Shown here: piece by piece, positions 51,836 through 60,678 of the stretch
Numbering within the stretch: position 1 is the stretch's first letter
How the letters are laid out: every line of letters begins with the position of its first letter
From: Fructilactobacillus carniphilus
Lineage (GTDB): Bacteria > Bacillota > Bacilli > Lactobacillales > Lactobacillaceae
Assembly (NCBI RefSeq): GCF_024029675.1
Contig: NZ_CP097121.1
Span: forward strand, 310,001-374,000
Reading direction: 5' to 3'
DNA: 64,000 bases
Notes under the pieces: model-generated
What the model saw: only the letters and a program-made list of their open reading frames with translations
Told to the model about the DNA's origin: nothing
Database searches by the model: none
Position numbers and translations under genes: made by a program

Positions 51836-52090
51836 ATGGCTGAAGATGAAAAATTAAAGCAGTTAATTCCACGGATTAATGAATTGGCAAAAAAGGCTAA
51901 ATCAGACGTGGGTTTAACTGATGCAGAAAAAGCGGAACAAGAAAAATTACGTAAAGAATACCTCAAACGGTTTAAATCAAACTTTCGGACCCAACTTGAA
52001 ATGACCCAGTTGTATGACAAAGACGGAAATGAAGTAACTCCCGAACCGGTCAAAGAAGCCCAACGCAAGAAAAATTTGCGTGACGATTAA
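51836..52090 (+). CDS. ynzC: DUF896 (YnzC-family) protein
   Basis: An 84-residue charged helical protein. The family core LIPRINELAKKAKSDVGLTDAEKAEQEKLRKEYLKRFKSNFRTQLEMTQLYD is intact (about residues 10-61), followed by a polar tail. In Bacillus the homolog belongs to the LexA-controlled yneA-yneB-ynzC SOS operon; its biochemical role is not known. Here it is divergent to lexA with a LexA box between, although YneA and YneB are absent. AAAGGGAGTGGCAG precedes ATG 51836. Confidence 0.9.
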   Translation: MAEDEKLKQLIPRINELAKKAKSDVGLTDAEKAEQEKLRKEYLKRFKSNFRTQLEMTQLYDKDGNEVTPEPVKEAQRKKNLRDD

Positions 52091-52121
52091 TCAATAACTG
52101 TTCAGAAAGAAGGAATTTAAC

Positions 52122-52340
52122 TTGGCAACTTGGATTTGGATTTTACTAGTAATTTTAGCGCTAGTAGCAGGAGCAGCTGGTGGCTTTTTCATGGCCCGCA
52201 AGTACATGGAAAAATACTTAAAGGACAACCCACCGATTAACGAAGATCAGCTGCGAGCAATGATGTTACAAATGGGACAAAAACCATCGAAGAAAAAGCT
52301 GAATCAAATGATGATTGCAATGAAACGCAACGCTAAATAA
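52122..52340 (+). CDS. yneF: UPF0154 (YneF-family) membrane protein
   Basis: A 72-residue protein with one N-terminal membrane helix ([26 protein letters not shown]) and a basic cytoplasmic tail ([29 protein letters not shown]), the invariant layout of the UPF0154 family. Function is unknown. The start is TTG 52122 with AGAAGGAA 11 bases upstream. It follows ynzC by 31 bases as in related genomes. Confidence 0.9.
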   Translation: MATWIWILLVILALVAGAAGGFFMARKYMEKYLKDNPPINEDQLRAMMLQMGQKPSKKKLNQMMIAMKRNAK

Positions 52341-52344
52341 GGCT

Positions 52345-52378
52345 AAAGAAAAAACCACTATTTAGTGGTTTTTTCTTT
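52345..52378. terminator. Bidirectional terminator overlapping the plsC stop
   Basis: A near-perfect inverted repeat AAAGAAAAAACCAC/GTGGTTTTTTCTTT (52345-52358 and 52365-52378). The TAG stop of the convergent plsC gene is within the hairpin. Confidence 0.88.
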
Positions 52379-52999
52379 AGGATCATGATAAACGTAATCC
52401 GGATTAATTTCGTTATCGAGTTTGGTAAAAGCAGCTGCCATTTGGGTTTCGATGGCAGCTTGTTCCTCGTCGTTCAAGCGGTTGGATTTTTCGACATAAA
52501 TGGGATCACCAAAGTTAATGTGGGCCCGTTTGCGTAAAAAGACCTGCTTTAAGGTTAAGGGACCTTGATAAACCACGGGTACCATTGGGACCTGGGCGGT
52601 TTTAGCGATTAAAGCCGCGCCTCCCTTTAATTTGGTTGAATGCCGTGTCCCAGAAGGAAAAATCAAAACGGAGAGATCAGTCTTACGTAAGACCTTAACG
52701 GGACGCTTAACGACTGAAATTCCAGGATTATGGCGATCAACCGGTTCCACGTTACACTTGCGTAATCCCCAGGCTAAGATGGGATTTTTAAATAATTCCT
52801 TTTTAGCAAGAAAGAAGAAGTGTTTGGGTAAGAGAACGACGCCAAAGAAGAGCATGTCAAACCAGGTTCGGTGCGGGGCAATTAAGACATAGTTACCAGC
52901 CGGAACCCTTTGCCGATTCCGTACGTCCGGTTTGCCGTTGAAGATGATGATGATCCATTTGATTACTGAAAAAGCAAACGAATAAAACAATCGTCTCAT
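52358..52999 (-). CDS. plsC: 1-acyl-sn-glycerol-3-phosphate acyltransferase
   Basis: A 213-residue membrane-associated acyltransferase making phosphatidic acid. Motif I is the catalytic HRTWFD (H-x4-D, in APHRTWFDMLFF, about residues 48-53). FPSGTRH is motif III with the phosphate-binding region (about 117-123), and VPMVPVVYQGP is motif IV. The N-terminal hydrophobic segment tethers it to the membrane. Its product is the substrate of CdsA at 58.6 kb. AAAGGATGAG precedes ATG 52999 on the minus strand. Confidence 0.92.
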   Translation of the reverse strand: MRRLFYSFAFSVIKWIIIIFNGKPDVRNRQRVPAGNYVLIAPHRTWFDMLFFGVVLLPKHFFFLAKKELFKNPILAWGLRKCNVEPVDRHNPGISVVKRPVKVLRKTDLSVLIFPSGTRHSTKLKGGAALIAKTAQVPMVPVVYQGPLTLKQVFLRKRAHINFGDPIYVEKSNRLNDEEQAAIETQMAAAFTKLDNEINPDYVYHDPKEKTTK

Positions 53000-53075
53000 C
53001 CTTTCTGTTGAGATGTAAAATTAACCTTTAATAGTATACCATGTTTGCTGATAAAAAATGATGAGGAGAAAACGG

Positions 53076-53828
53076 ATGGAGCAAGTGCAACTACGACCAG
53101 ACGAACGAATCGACCAATTATACCGGAATCACATTCAAATCATTCAAAGTGATGCTGTGTTTTCCTTTTCGTTAGATGCGGTCATGCTGGCTCATTTTGC
53201 AAACGTAAAGCGCAGTGCCAAAGCCCAAATTGTGGACTTGTGTGCTGGAAATGGAGCGGTGGGTTTGTTTTTAAGTCAAAAAACGCACGGTCAGATTACA
53301 GAGGTCGAGATTCAATCCCGTTTGTGTGACATGACCGAGCGCAGTGTCCAGTTAAACCAATTGGAGCAACAGGTGCGGGTGGTCCATGCTGATCTTAAAG
53401 ATAGTCTACACTACTTTGTCAAAGAATCGGTCGATGCGGTCACGGTCAATCCCCCGTATTTTCCTGTGCAAGCGACTAGCAAAAAAAATCCGAATCGTTA
53501 TCTAGCAATTGCGCGCCACGAGTTAAAGACCAATCTAACTCAGGTAGTTACAACGGCTAGTGATCTTTTGAAAACCGGCGGGAAACTGTTTATGGTTCAC
53601 CGACCGGACCGACTACCAGAGATTCTAACCGAATTACAAGCTCATCGGTTGGCTCCCAAGGAGATTCAGTTTGTTTATCCTCGGGCAAATCAGGATGCGA
53701 ACATGGTTTTAATTGCAGCGCGTAAGGATGGGCAAGTCAGCGGACTCAAGGTCAGGCCTGCCATCGTTGTTTATGCAGGAGAAACGTATACCCCCTTTGT
53801 GCAGGAACTTTTATATGGAAGCAAATAA
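53076..53828 (+). CDS. TrmN6-like tRNA adenine N6-methyltransferase (YabB family)
   Basis: A 250-residue class I methyltransferase. SAM motif I is [15 protein letters not shown] (about residues 55-69) and the catalytic NPPY is in [12 protein letters not shown] (about 124-135), which marks N6-adenine methylases. The N-terminal [33 protein letters not shown] is the YabB/TrmN6 signature; E. coli TrmN6 methylates A37 of tRNA-Val. The target in this organism is inferred. GAGGAG lies 7 bases before ATG 53076. The GIY-YIG gene overlaps its 3' end by 14 bases, a pairing widespread in Firmicutes. Confidence 0.9.
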   Translation: MEQVQLRPDERIDQLYRNHIQIIQSDAVFSFSLDAVMLAHFANVKRSAKAQIVDLCAGNGAVGLFLSQKTHGQITEVEIQSRLCDMTERSVQLNQLEQQVRVVHADLKDSLHYFVKESVDAVTVNPPYFPVQATSKKNPNRYLAIARHELKTNLTQVVTTASDLLKTGGKLFMVHRPDRLPEILTELQAHRLAPKEIQFVYPRANQDANMVLIAARKDGQVSGLKVRPAIVVYAGETYTPFVQELLYGSK

Positions 53829-54108
53829 ATTATTTTATTTTTACGTTCTGTTATGTGATGATGGGTCTTTTTACGGTGGCTTTACCACCGACGTGTCCAA
53901 ACGATTTCAGACACATCGAAGCGGCAAGGGAGCTAAATATACCAAAGTGCACCGACCAGTGTCCGTGCTTTATTCAGAAGCCTTTACGGAGAAACGAGCA
54001 GCATTACAAGCTGAATATCGCTTTAAGCATCAATCTCGCCAGCAAAAAGAACGATTTTTACAAACGCAGGGCCTGAAGCCACGGCAATGGAGGTTGTCGA
54101 GCAATTAG
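53815..54108 (+). CDS. GIY-YIG nuclease-superfamily protein (YhbQ/YazA type)
   Basis: A 97-residue single-domain protein. The GIY-YIG core is visible as [42 protein letters not shown] (residues about 8-49), with the YV-L and F-Y-G-G variants of the motif, the Arg in SKRFQTH, and a downstream Glu in [13 protein letters not shown]. Small YazA/YhbQ proteins of this kind are suspected DNA-repair nucleases, largely uncharacterised. ATG 53815 is inside the end of the trmN6-like gene, implying translational coupling. Confidence 0.92.
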   Translation: MEANKLFYFYVLLCDDGSFYGGFTTDVSKRFQTHRSGKGAKYTKVHRPVSVLYSEAFTEKRAALQAEYRFKHQSRQQKERFLQTQGLKPRQWRLSSN

Positions 54109-54109
54109 G

Positions 54110-54138
54110 TTGTTTTTTGTGGCACTTTTTTGTATAAT
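54110..54138 (+). promoter_or_regulatory. Promoter of rpsB
   Basis: -35 TTGTTT (54110-54115) and a perfect -10 TATAAT (54133-54138) with a 17-base spacer, leaving a 5' leader of about 105 bases before rpsB. The leader could hold a ribosomal-protein autoregulatory element, but I cannot assign a structure. Confidence 0.75.
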
Positions 54139-54251
54139 GAATTTCGGTATTAAATTACTAATACGCACCCAAGACGTTTTTCCTAGTAGTGCTCGTTTGA
54201 GTTCTGGGAATAATTTTGGGGAGGAAAAACTATTTTTTATGGAGGCTGATT

Positions 54252-55001
54252 ATGGCTGTAGTAACAATGAAACAATTATTAGAAGCTGGGGTTCACTTCG
54301 GACACCAAACTCGTCGTTGGAATCCAAAGATGGCTAAGTACATCTTTACAGAACGGAATGGAATTTACATCATCGACTTACAAAAGACAGTGAAACTTCT
54401 GGGAGTTGCTTACAACTTCATGAAGGATTCTGCTGCTGATGACGCTGTGGTTCTGTTTGTAGGAACTAAGAAACAAGCACAAGATTCGGTTGAAGAAGAA
54501 GCTAAACGTTCTGGTGCTTTCTACGTGAACCACCGTTGGTTGGGGGGAACCTTGACTAACTGGAACACCATCCAAAAACGAATCAAGTACTTGAAAGATC
54601 TGAAGAAGATGGCTACTGACGGTACTTTTGAACGTTTGCCAAAGAAAGAAGCTTCATTATTAGTTAAGCAAACGGAAAAGTTGGAACGTTTCTTAGGCGG
54701 AATCGAAGACATGCCTAAGGTTCCGGATGTAATGTTCATCGTGGATCCTCACAAAGAACAAATTGCTTTGAAAGAAGCACAAAAATTAAACATTCCAGTA
54801 ATTGCAATGGTTGATACTAACACTGATCCAGATGGAATTGATTACGTAATTCCTTCTAACGATGATGCCATTCGGGCCATTCGTTTGATTACTTCGACGA
54901 TGGCTGACGCTATCATTGAAGGTCGTCAAGGTGAAGATGAAGTTAGTGAAGCATCCTTCGAACAAAGTGATGAAGAACCAGCTTCTGAAAACGAAGAATA
55001 A
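54252..55001 (+). CDS. rpsB: 30S ribosomal protein S2
   Basis: A 249-residue protein. [24 protein letters not shown] at the N-terminus and [20 protein letters not shown] are family signatures, as is [37 protein letters not shown]. The C-terminus has an acidic tail ([17 protein letters not shown]). S2 binds the back of the small subunit and is needed for S1 binding and mRNA recruitment. The start is ATG 54252 after ATGGAGG; an in-frame ATG at 54216 is not supported. It is followed by tsf, the universal bacterial order. Confidence 0.98.
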   Translation: MAVVTMKQLLEAGVHFGHQTRRWNPKMAKYIFTERNGIYIIDLQKTVKLLGVAYNFMKDSAADDAVVLFVGTKKQAQDSVEEEAKRSGAFYVNHRWLGGTLTNWNTIQKRIKYLKDLKKMATDGTFERLPKKEASLLVKQTEKLERFLGGIEDMPKVPDVMFIVDPHKEQIALKEAQKLNIPVIAMVDTNTDPDGIDYVIPSNDDAIRAIRLITSTMADAIIEGRQGEDEVSEASFEQSDEEPASENEE

Positions 55002-55011
55002 TTAATTATCT

Positions 55012-55058
55012 GGCTGACTCTGTTTAGACCACTTCGGCCTAGGCGAGTCAGCTTTTTT
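55012..55058 (+). terminator. Intercistronic terminator/attenuator between rpsB and tsf
   Basis: Stem GCTGACTC/GAGTCAGC (55013-55020 and 55045-55052) with a second small hairpin GACC-ACTTC-GGCCT-like inside the loop, then a T-run. It would lower tsf expression relative to rpsB unless read through. Confidence 0.8.
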
Positions 55059-55080
55059 AGACAAAAAGGAGTGCTAAGTG

Positions 55081-55935
55081 ATGGCTAATATTACTGCTAA
55101 ACAAGTAAAAGAATTACGGGACAAAACTAGTGCCGGAATGATGGACGCCAAAAAGGCTTTGGTTGAAGCTGATGGTGACGAACAAAAAGCAATTGAAATC
55201 TTGCGGGAAAAAGGGGTTGCTAAAGCACGTAAGAAGAGTGGAAACACTGCTGCAAACGGCTTAACCCAAGTAGCAATTGACGGTGACAAAGCTGCCATCG
55301 TGGAAGTTAACTCTGAAACGGACTTTGTGGCTGCCAACGATGACTTCAAGAACTTAGTGGACGCCATTGCTAGTGTTGTTGCTTTAGAACAACCTGAAGA
55401 CGTGGCTGCTGCTTTGCAGTTATCCCTAGGTGATGACACGGTCGAAGATGCCATTATTCACACGAGCCAAATTACTGGAGAAAAGATTACGTTACGTCGG
55501 TTTGAAACCATGACTAAGAGCGGTGACCAAATCTTTGGTAAGTACCTACACAATGGTGGAGAAATTGGTGTCCTAGTTAAACTGGATGGCGCTAATGAAA
55601 CGGTTGCTAAAGACGTTGCCATGCACGTGGCTGCTGAAAACCCAGAATTCTTAACGCAATCTGACATTTCTGCAGAACGGTTAGATCACGAAAAGGAAGA
55701 ATTGAAGAAGGAAGCCTTAAACGAAGGTAAACCAGAGAACATCGTCGAAAAGATGGTTGCTGGTCGTTTGCACAAATTCTTAGCCGGAATTTGTTTAGCT
55801 GATCAACCATTCGTTAAGGATCAAGACCAAACGGTTGCCCAGTATGTGGAAAGCAATGGTGGTAAGTTAGCTGCTTTTGTTCGTTACCAAGTTGGTGAAG
55901 GAATCGAAGAAGCTACTGAAGCTGAAGACGAATAA
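55081..55935 (+). CDS. tsf: Elongation factor Ts
   Basis: A 284-residue guanine-nucleotide exchange factor for EF-Tu. The N-terminal UBA-like module ITAKQVKELRDKTSAGMMDAKKALVEADGD is followed by the core with VNSETDFVAANDDF, the TDFVA loop that contacts EF-Tu (about residues 79-83). The two core subdomains are complete. AAAAGGAGTG lies 8-9 bases before ATG 55081; the GTG at 55078 is not needed. A terminator-like hairpin separates it from rpsB. Confidence 0.98.
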   Translation: MANITAKQVKELRDKTSAGMMDAKKALVEADGDEQKAIEILREKGVAKARKKSGNTAANGLTQVAIDGDKAAIVEVNSETDFVAANDDFKNLVDAIASVVALEQPEDVAAALQLSLGDDTVEDAIIHTSQITGEKITLRRFETMTKSGDQIFGKYLHNGGEIGVLVKLDGANETVAKDVAMHVAAENPEFLTQSDISAERLDHEKEELKKEALNEGKPENIVEKMVAGRLHKFLAGICLADQPFVKDQDQTVAQYVESNGGKLAAFVRYQVGEGIEEATEAEDE

Positions 55936-55946
55936 TCAATTCGACT

Positions 55947-55980
55947 AAAGACTAGCAATTAACGTTGCTAGTCTTTTTTT
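55947..55980 (+). terminator. Terminator after tsf
   Basis: A 12-bp perfect stem AAAGACTAGCAA/TTGCTAGTCTTT (55947-55958 and 55965-55976) with a 6-base loop and T-run. Confidence 0.92.
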
Positions 55981-56060
55981 CTGCCGTTGCTGAGTCTGTT
56001 GTTAGATTACGATTTATGCTAAAATTAACGTAACAATTAATGCTTTCAGGGGGATATTTA

Positions 56061-56783
56061 ATGGCTGACGTAAAATACAAGCGGGTTGTTTTAAAACTTA
56101 GTGGTGAAGCCCTGGCTGGTGCCAAGGGTTTTGGAATCAATCCGCCCGTAATTAAAAAGATTGCCGATGAAATTCGTGACGTTTACAATCAAGGGATTCA
56201 AATTGCGATTGTCGTGGGTGGTGGAAACATGTGGCGTGGAGAAGCCGGTGCCGAAATGGGAATGGAACGCGCTCAAGCTGATTACATCGGAATGTTATCC
56301 ACGATTATGAATGGATTAGCATTGCAAGATAACCTAGAATCAGCGGGAGTTCCCACCCGATTACAAACTTCGATTGAAATGCGACAAATTGCAGAGCCAT
56401 ACATTCGCCGTAAAGCCGTGCGGCACCTAGAAAAAGGGCGAATCGTTATCTTTTCTGGAGGAACCGGTAATCCATACTTCTCAACGGATACGACGGCCGT
56501 TCTTCGAGCTGCTGAAATTGATGCTGATGCCATTTTGATGGCTAAAAACGGAGTGGACGGAATTTACTCGGCGGATCCAAACACTGATCCGGATGCCAAG
56601 AAGTTCACCAAGTTAACGCAAATGGATATCCTGAACAAAGGGTTACACGTGATGGATTCAACTGCCAGTTCCTTATCAATGGATAACGACATTCCACTGG
56701 TGGTCTTTAACCTGAATGAACCAGGGAACATTAAAAAGGTCATTGAAGGCCAAAATATTGGAACGATTGTGGAGGGAAAATAA
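56061..56783 (+). CDS. pyrH: UMP kinase
   Basis: A 240-residue amino-acid-kinase-fold enzyme phosphorylating UMP to UDP, hexameric and cytoplasmic. Seen are the N-terminal [18 protein letters not shown], the Gly-rich [12 protein letters not shown] (about residues 52-63), [17 protein letters not shown] (about 133-149) and [14 protein letters not shown] (the uridylate site). The start is ATG 56061 after CAGGGGGAT. Its stop overlaps the start of frr by one base. It is the first gene of the pyrH-frr pair in the usual order. Confidence 0.98.
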   Translation: MADVKYKRVVLKLSGEALAGAKGFGINPPVIKKIADEIRDVYNQGIQIAIVVGGGNMWRGEAGAEMGMERAQADYIGMLSTIMNGLALQDNLESAGVPTRLQTSIEMRQIAEPYIRRKAVRHLEKGRIVIFSGGTGNPYFSTDTTAVLRAAEIDADAILMAKNGVDGIYSADPNTDPDAKKFTKLTQMDILNKGLHVMDSTASSLSMDNDIPLVVFNLNEPGNIKKVIEGQNIGTIVEGK

Positions 56784-57349
56784 TGCCAATGAATACCAAA
56801 GAATTGACTCAAGAAACCAAACGAAAAATGGATCGCGCTCAGTCGGTCTTGGAGAATGATCTAGGACAAATGCGGGCTGGTCGGGCCAACGCTAGTATCT
56901 TAAAACCGGTGGTGGTTGACTACTACGGTGCGCAAACTCCATTAGCTCAAGTGGCTTCGATTTCAATTCCAGAACCACGGATGCTGATGATTTCTCCGTA
57001 CGATAAAACCGCGTTAGAAAACATTGAAAAGGGAATTTTAGAAGCTGATTTAGGCTTAAATCCAATGAATGATGGTGATAACATTCGGATTCAAATTCCA
57101 CAATTAACGAACGAACGGCGCCAAGAAATTGCGAAAAAAGCCAAGGCGACCGGAGAACAAAGCAAGGTGGCAGTTCGAAATGTTCGTCGCGAAGCAATGG
57201 ATGCCATTAAACAAGCTAACAAAGATGATGAAGTTAACGATGACGAAGCACATCAGTTAGAAGATCAAATTCAAAAACTGACGGATAGTGCCATTAAAGG
57301 AATCGACCAAATCGTGAAGGATAAGCAAGCTTCCATCATGAACGACTAA
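56783..57349 (+). CDS. frr: Ribosome recycling factor
   Basis: A 188-residue protein that, with EF-G, splits the post-termination ribosome. The three-helix bundle and beta domain are complete: RAGRANASILKPVVVDYYGAQTPLAQVASISIPEPRMLMISPYDK near the N-terminal third and PQLTNERRQEIAKKAKATGEQSKVAVRNVRREAMD in the second half. The start is ATG 56783, overlapping the pyrH stop; ATG 56789 is an equally placed alternative given GGAGGG at 56772-56777. Confidence 0.97.
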   Translation: MPMNTKELTQETKRKMDRAQSVLENDLGQMRAGRANASILKPVVVDYYGAQTPLAQVASISIPEPRMLMISPYDKTALENIEKGILEADLGLNPMNDGDNIRIQIPQLTNERRQEIAKKAKATGEQSKVAVRNVRREAMDAIKQANKDDEVNDDEAHQLEDQIQKLTDSAIKGIDQIVKDKQASIMND

Positions 57350-57368
57350 GTTAGAGGAGTGGGCAACC

Positions 57369-57767
57369 ATGGAAGATCAAGCAGTAACACCAGGAACCCC
57401 TGAGTTTGATAAGATGATGTTTAAGTTAAATCAACCCATTAATGCGGTTAATCAGACTCGGTTTCAGTTTAATGACCAGCAGCTAACGGAAATTCAACCG
57501 GGCATTTATGTCCTGCCTGCTTACGTCCAGGATGATTTTAACTTGTTCCTGGTAGGCTCTCAGCTCGTGCAGTCCGATTGGGTCCTTGCTTTTTCCCATG
57601 GTAAGATTGAAGCAGGCAATCAGGTTACGGATTTAAGCGATCCGATTCCCACCGGTGAGGGTTTGAACCAATTAGGCGTGCAAAGTCCCGCTGTTGCAAA
57701 TGATTTGTTAGAGTATTTTGACCAGCTTGTTCAAGCAGGTGCGGGCGAATGGAATTTAATTAAGTAA
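57369..57767 (+). CDS. Small acidic protein of unknown function
   Basis: I do not recognise this 132-residue soluble protein. It has no signal or membrane helix. A central beta-rich section (GIYVLPAYVQDDFNLFLVGSQLVQSDWVLAFSHGKIEAG, about 50-88) and a short C-terminal helix (SPAVANDLLEYFDQLVQ) can be seen. GAGGAGTGGGCAACC precedes ATG 57369. It sits between frr and uppS, 19 bases after the former, so it is probably cotranscribed with pyrH-frr and ends at the hairpin overlapping its stop. Confidence 0.72.
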   Translation: MEDQAVTPGTPEFDKMMFKLNQPINAVNQTRFQFNDQQLTEIQPGIYVLPAYVQDDFNLFLVGSQLVQSDWVLAFSHGKIEAGNQVTDLSDPIPTGEGLNQLGVQSPAVANDLLEYFDQLVQAGAGEWNLIK

Positions 57768-57800
57768 AGGGTGAGGTTGCTCATCCTTTCTTTACTTTTT
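57764..57800 (+). terminator. Terminator before uppS
   Basis: Stem GTAAAG-GGTGAG / CTCATCC-TTTCTTTAC (57764-57775 and 57780-57795) with a bulge and loop GTTG, then a short T-run. The left arm starts in the stop codon region of the preceding gene. It may be only partial, as uppS has no clear promoter of its own. Confidence 0.68.
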
Positions 57801-57816
57801 GGAGCGAGGTAGTTTG

Positions 57817-58557
57817 ATGGAAATTACGGAATTAGAGCAAAAACGGGTCCCGAAACACGTTGCTATTATTATGGATGGTAACGGTCGGTGGGCCCAGCGA
57901 CGGCATCTTCCCCGAATTGCTGGGCATAAGCGGGGCATGGATGTGGTCGAAGACATCACGATTGCCGCTAGTGACCTTGGGGTGCAGGTGTTAACGCTCT
58001 ATGCCTTTTCAACGGAAAATTGGAAACGGCCCGAAACCGAGGTTAACTACTTGATGAGCCTGCCCACCCGTTTTTTTAATAAATTCGTCCCTAAACTAAT
58101 TGCTAATAACGTCCGGGTCAAAACCATTGGTGACAACGAGCAATTGCCGGCAGAAACGCAAAAAGCTGTCCAAAAAGCGCAGTTGGATACCCAGGCCTGT
58201 GATGGGATGATTTTAAATTTTGCGCTGAATTATGGTTCGCGGACTGAGATTACGGAAGCCGTGCAGGAAATCGCGACAGAAGTGCAGGATGGTCAAATTG
58301 ATCCCGCAGAAATTACTGAGCAAATGGTCCAAAATCACTTGAAAACCAACTTTTTAGGCGAGCTGGCTGATCCAGATTTATTGATTCGGACCAGTGGCGA
58401 AGAACGAATCTCTAACTTTTTACTGTGGCAATTAGCTTATAGTGAACTCGCTTTTACGTCCAAACTCTGGCCCGATTTTACGCCCGCTGATTTTGAAGCG
58501 GAGTTGCTGGAATTTCAACAACGAAACCGCCGCTTTGGTGGTCTGAAAAATAAGTAG
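57817..58557 (+). CDS. uppS: Undecaprenyl diphosphate synthase (cis-isoprenyltransferase)
   Basis: A 246-residue enzyme making the C55 carrier lipid for peptidoglycan and wall polymers. The catalytic Asp is in [14 protein letters not shown] (about residues 19-32). [26 protein letters not shown] and [19 protein letters not shown] are the remaining conserved regions. The start is ATG 57817 after GCGAGGTAG; an in-frame TTG at 57799 overlaps that site. Its substrate derives from the mevalonate pathway, of which mvaS is at 20.0 kb. cdsA follows 14 bases downstream. Confidence 0.97.
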   Translation: MEITELEQKRVPKHVAIIMDGNGRWAQRRHLPRIAGHKRGMDVVEDITIAASDLGVQVLTLYAFSTENWKRPETEVNYLMSLPTRFFNKFVPKLIANNVRVKTIGDNEQLPAETQKAVQKAQLDTQACDGMILNFALNYGSRTEITEAVQEIATEVQDGQIDPAEITEQMVQNHLKTNFLGELADPDLLIRTSGEERISNFLLWQLAYSELAFTSKLWPDFTPADFEAELLEFQQRNRRFGGLKNK

Positions 58558-58571
58558 GAGAATTAATTACC

Positions 58572-59360
58572 ATGAAGCAGAGAATTATTACCGCAGTGGT
58601 GGCCCTGGCCATTTTTATTCCCATCATTTTAATGGGTGGTTGGCTAGTCGAACTAGCAGCCGTGGCATTAGCACTGGTTGCCATGGCAGAAGTGTTTATC
58701 ATGAAAAAGCAAATCATTATTTCCGTGGAAGCCTTGATTGCTTTTGTGGGAGTGGCAGCCTTGGTCTTGCCCAATTTAATTACGGGCTGGCTTCCTGCTA
58801 ACATTAGCCCCAATTTTGCTTTTTACATTTTAGTTTTATTGCTACTTTTGTGTACCGTGTTTTTCAACAAGAGTTTTAATTTTGATGATGCGGGTGTGTA
58901 TACACTAGCGATGCTCTACATCGGGTTTGGCTTTCACTACTTTGTGATGGCACGTCACGATGGGTTAGCCGTTCTGTTTTATGCCCTGCTAATCGTTTGG
59001 TGTACTGATACGGGTGCTTATTTCATCGGTAAGTACATGGGAAAGCACAAGTTGGCACCGCACGTTTCTCCCAACAAAACCTGGGAAGGTTCTGTCGGGG
59101 GTGTGATTGTGGCGACCGTAGTTTGTACCGTTTACGTGCTGTTTTTCCCGGTGAGTCATGCGAGTTTAATGACCATGATTTTATTGACTGTTATTTTATC
59201 CATCGCTGGTCAATTAGGAGACTTAGTTGAATCCGCTTTGAAGCGGTACTATGGAGTGAAAGACTCTGGGAAGATTCTTCCCGGTCACGGTGGGATTTTA
59301 GATCGTTTTGATAGTTTGTTGTTTGTGCTGCCGTTACTCCATCTGTTAGGAATTGTGTAA
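58572..59360 (+). CDS. cdsA: Phosphatidate cytidylyltransferase
   Basis: A 262-residue membrane enzyme with about eight helices making CDP-diacylglycerol from phosphatidate and CTP. The C-terminal signature GDLVESALKRYYGVKDSGKILPGHGGILDRFDS (about residues 214-246) is complete, and SPNKTWEGSVGG lies before it. AGGAGAATTAATTACC precedes ATG 58572. It is placed between uppS and rseP, the standard order, and works downstream of PlsC. Confidence 0.96.
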   Translation: MKQRIITAVVALAIFIPIILMGGWLVELAAVALALVAMAEVFIMKKQIIISVEALIAFVGVAALVLPNLITGWLPANISPNFAFYILVLLLLLCTVFFNKSFNFDDAGVYTLAMLYIGFGFHYFVMARHDGLAVLFYALLIVWCTDTGAYFIGKYMGKHKLAPHVSPNKTWEGSVGGVIVATVVCTVYVLFFPVSHASLMTMILLTVILSIAGQLGDLVESALKRYYGVKDSGKILPGHGGILDRFDSLLFVLPLLHLLGIV

Positions 59361-59379
59361 ATGAAAGGCAGGTGGTCTT

Positions 59380-60657
59380 TTGATAACCACAATTATTAGT
59401 TTTATCATTGTTTTTGGAATTCTCGTGTTTGTCCACGAATTTGGTCACTTCATCGTGGCGAAACGCGCTGGCATTATGGTACGGGAATTTTCGATTGGAA
59501 TGGGACCTAAGCTCTTTTTTTATCGAAAAAATCATACGACCTACACGATTCGGTTACTTCCGCTGGGTGGGTACGTTCGCCTAGCCGGAAGTGCTGATGA
59601 TGAAGATGATCAAATTAAGCCGGGGGTAACCGTTAAATTACAGTTAAACCAGCAACAACAAGTAACAAAAATTGATTTGAGTCAGAAAAGTAACGTGTTT
59701 CAGGGCATTCCCGTTCAAGTTACTAAAGCTGATCTAGTGCATGACTTGTTCATTGAAGGATACGAAAATGGTGATGAAAGTGAACTGAGACGCTTTTCCG
59801 TTAATCACGATGCGATTTTAGTTAATCCAGAGGGAATCGAGTTGCAAATTGCACCGGCCGACGTTCAATTTCAAAATGCGCCGGTGGGGAAAAAATTACT
59901 GGTAAACGCCGCTGGGATTTTTAATAACGTGTTGCTAGCGATTGTAGCGTTTACGTTGTTAGCCTTCCTACAGGGTGGGGTAGCCAGTAATTCCAACCAA
60001 ATCCAAATTCCTAAAAATCAACCGAGTGTTGCTAAACAAGCTGGAATTAAAAGTGGAGATCGGATTGTCGCCGTTGATGGACAGCAGACCAAAGATTTCA
60101 ATGCCGTGGCGACCCAGATTAGTAAAAGACCGAAGCAACGGGTGACGCTGACGGTGGTTGAGCAAGGAAAGCGCCGCAACGTTACCCTTACCACTGAAGC
60201 CAAAACCGTGCAAAAGAAACGAGTAGGAATGATTGGCGTAACCAAGTCCGTCAACCCAAGCTTAATGGCAAAAGTGACCGCTGGGTTTACCCAGACCTGG
60301 TCTAGTACCAAAATGTTAGGCTCAGCCTTATGGCGGATGGTTTCGGGACACTTCTCGTTAAATGATTTAGGAGGACCAGTAGCGATTTACGCAAGTACCT
60401 CGCAAGCAACTACTTATGGATTAGTGGGAGTGGTCTCATTACTAGCTTGGTTATCGATTAACTTGGCTGTGATTAACTTAATCCCCATTCCGGCCCTTGA
60501 TGGTGGTAAAATCTTGTTAAATCTAATTGAATTAGTTCGGAGAAAACCGCTATCTGAAAAAGTCGAAACGGGGATTACCCTGATTGGTTTTGCCTTCTTA
60601 GCCGTTCTGATGATTTTGGTAACTTGGAATGATATAATGCGGTACTTTATTCGTTAA
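59380..60657 (+). CDS. rseP: Site-2-type intramembrane metalloprotease RseP/RasP
   Basis: A 425-residue membrane protease. The zinc motif is HEFGH (residues about 19-23) in the first helix, the second metal ligand in the PALDGGKIL segment (about 371-379), and a PDZ domain occurs between (about 200-275: GIKSGDRIVAVDGQQTKDFNAVATQI). In Gram-positives it cleaves anti-sigma factors and signal peptides, and in enterococci it matures pheromones. The start is TTG 59380 with GGCAGGTGG upstream. proS follows 21 bases later. Confidence 0.95.
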   Translation: MITTIISFIIVFGILVFVHEFGHFIVAKRAGIMVREFSIGMGPKLFFYRKNHTTYTIRLLPLGGYVRLAGSADDEDDQIKPGVTVKLQLNQQQQVTKIDLSQKSNVFQGIPVQVTKADLVHDLFIEGYENGDESELRRFSVNHDAILVNPEGIELQIAPADVQFQNAPVGKKLLVNAAGIFNNVLLAIVAFTLLAFLQGGVASNSNQIQIPKNQPSVAKQAGIKSGDRIVAVDGQQTKDFNAVATQISKRPKQRVTLTVVEQGKRRNVTLTTEAKTVQKKRVGMIGVTKSVNPSLMAKVTAGFTQTWSSTKMLGSALWRMVSGHFSLNDLGGPVAIYASTSQATTYGLVGVVSLLAWLSINLAVINLIPIPALDGGKILLNLIELVRRKPLSEKVETGITLIGFAFLAVLMILVTWNDIMRYFIR

Positions 60658-60678
60658 TAGTAGGAGTGATAAACAAAG

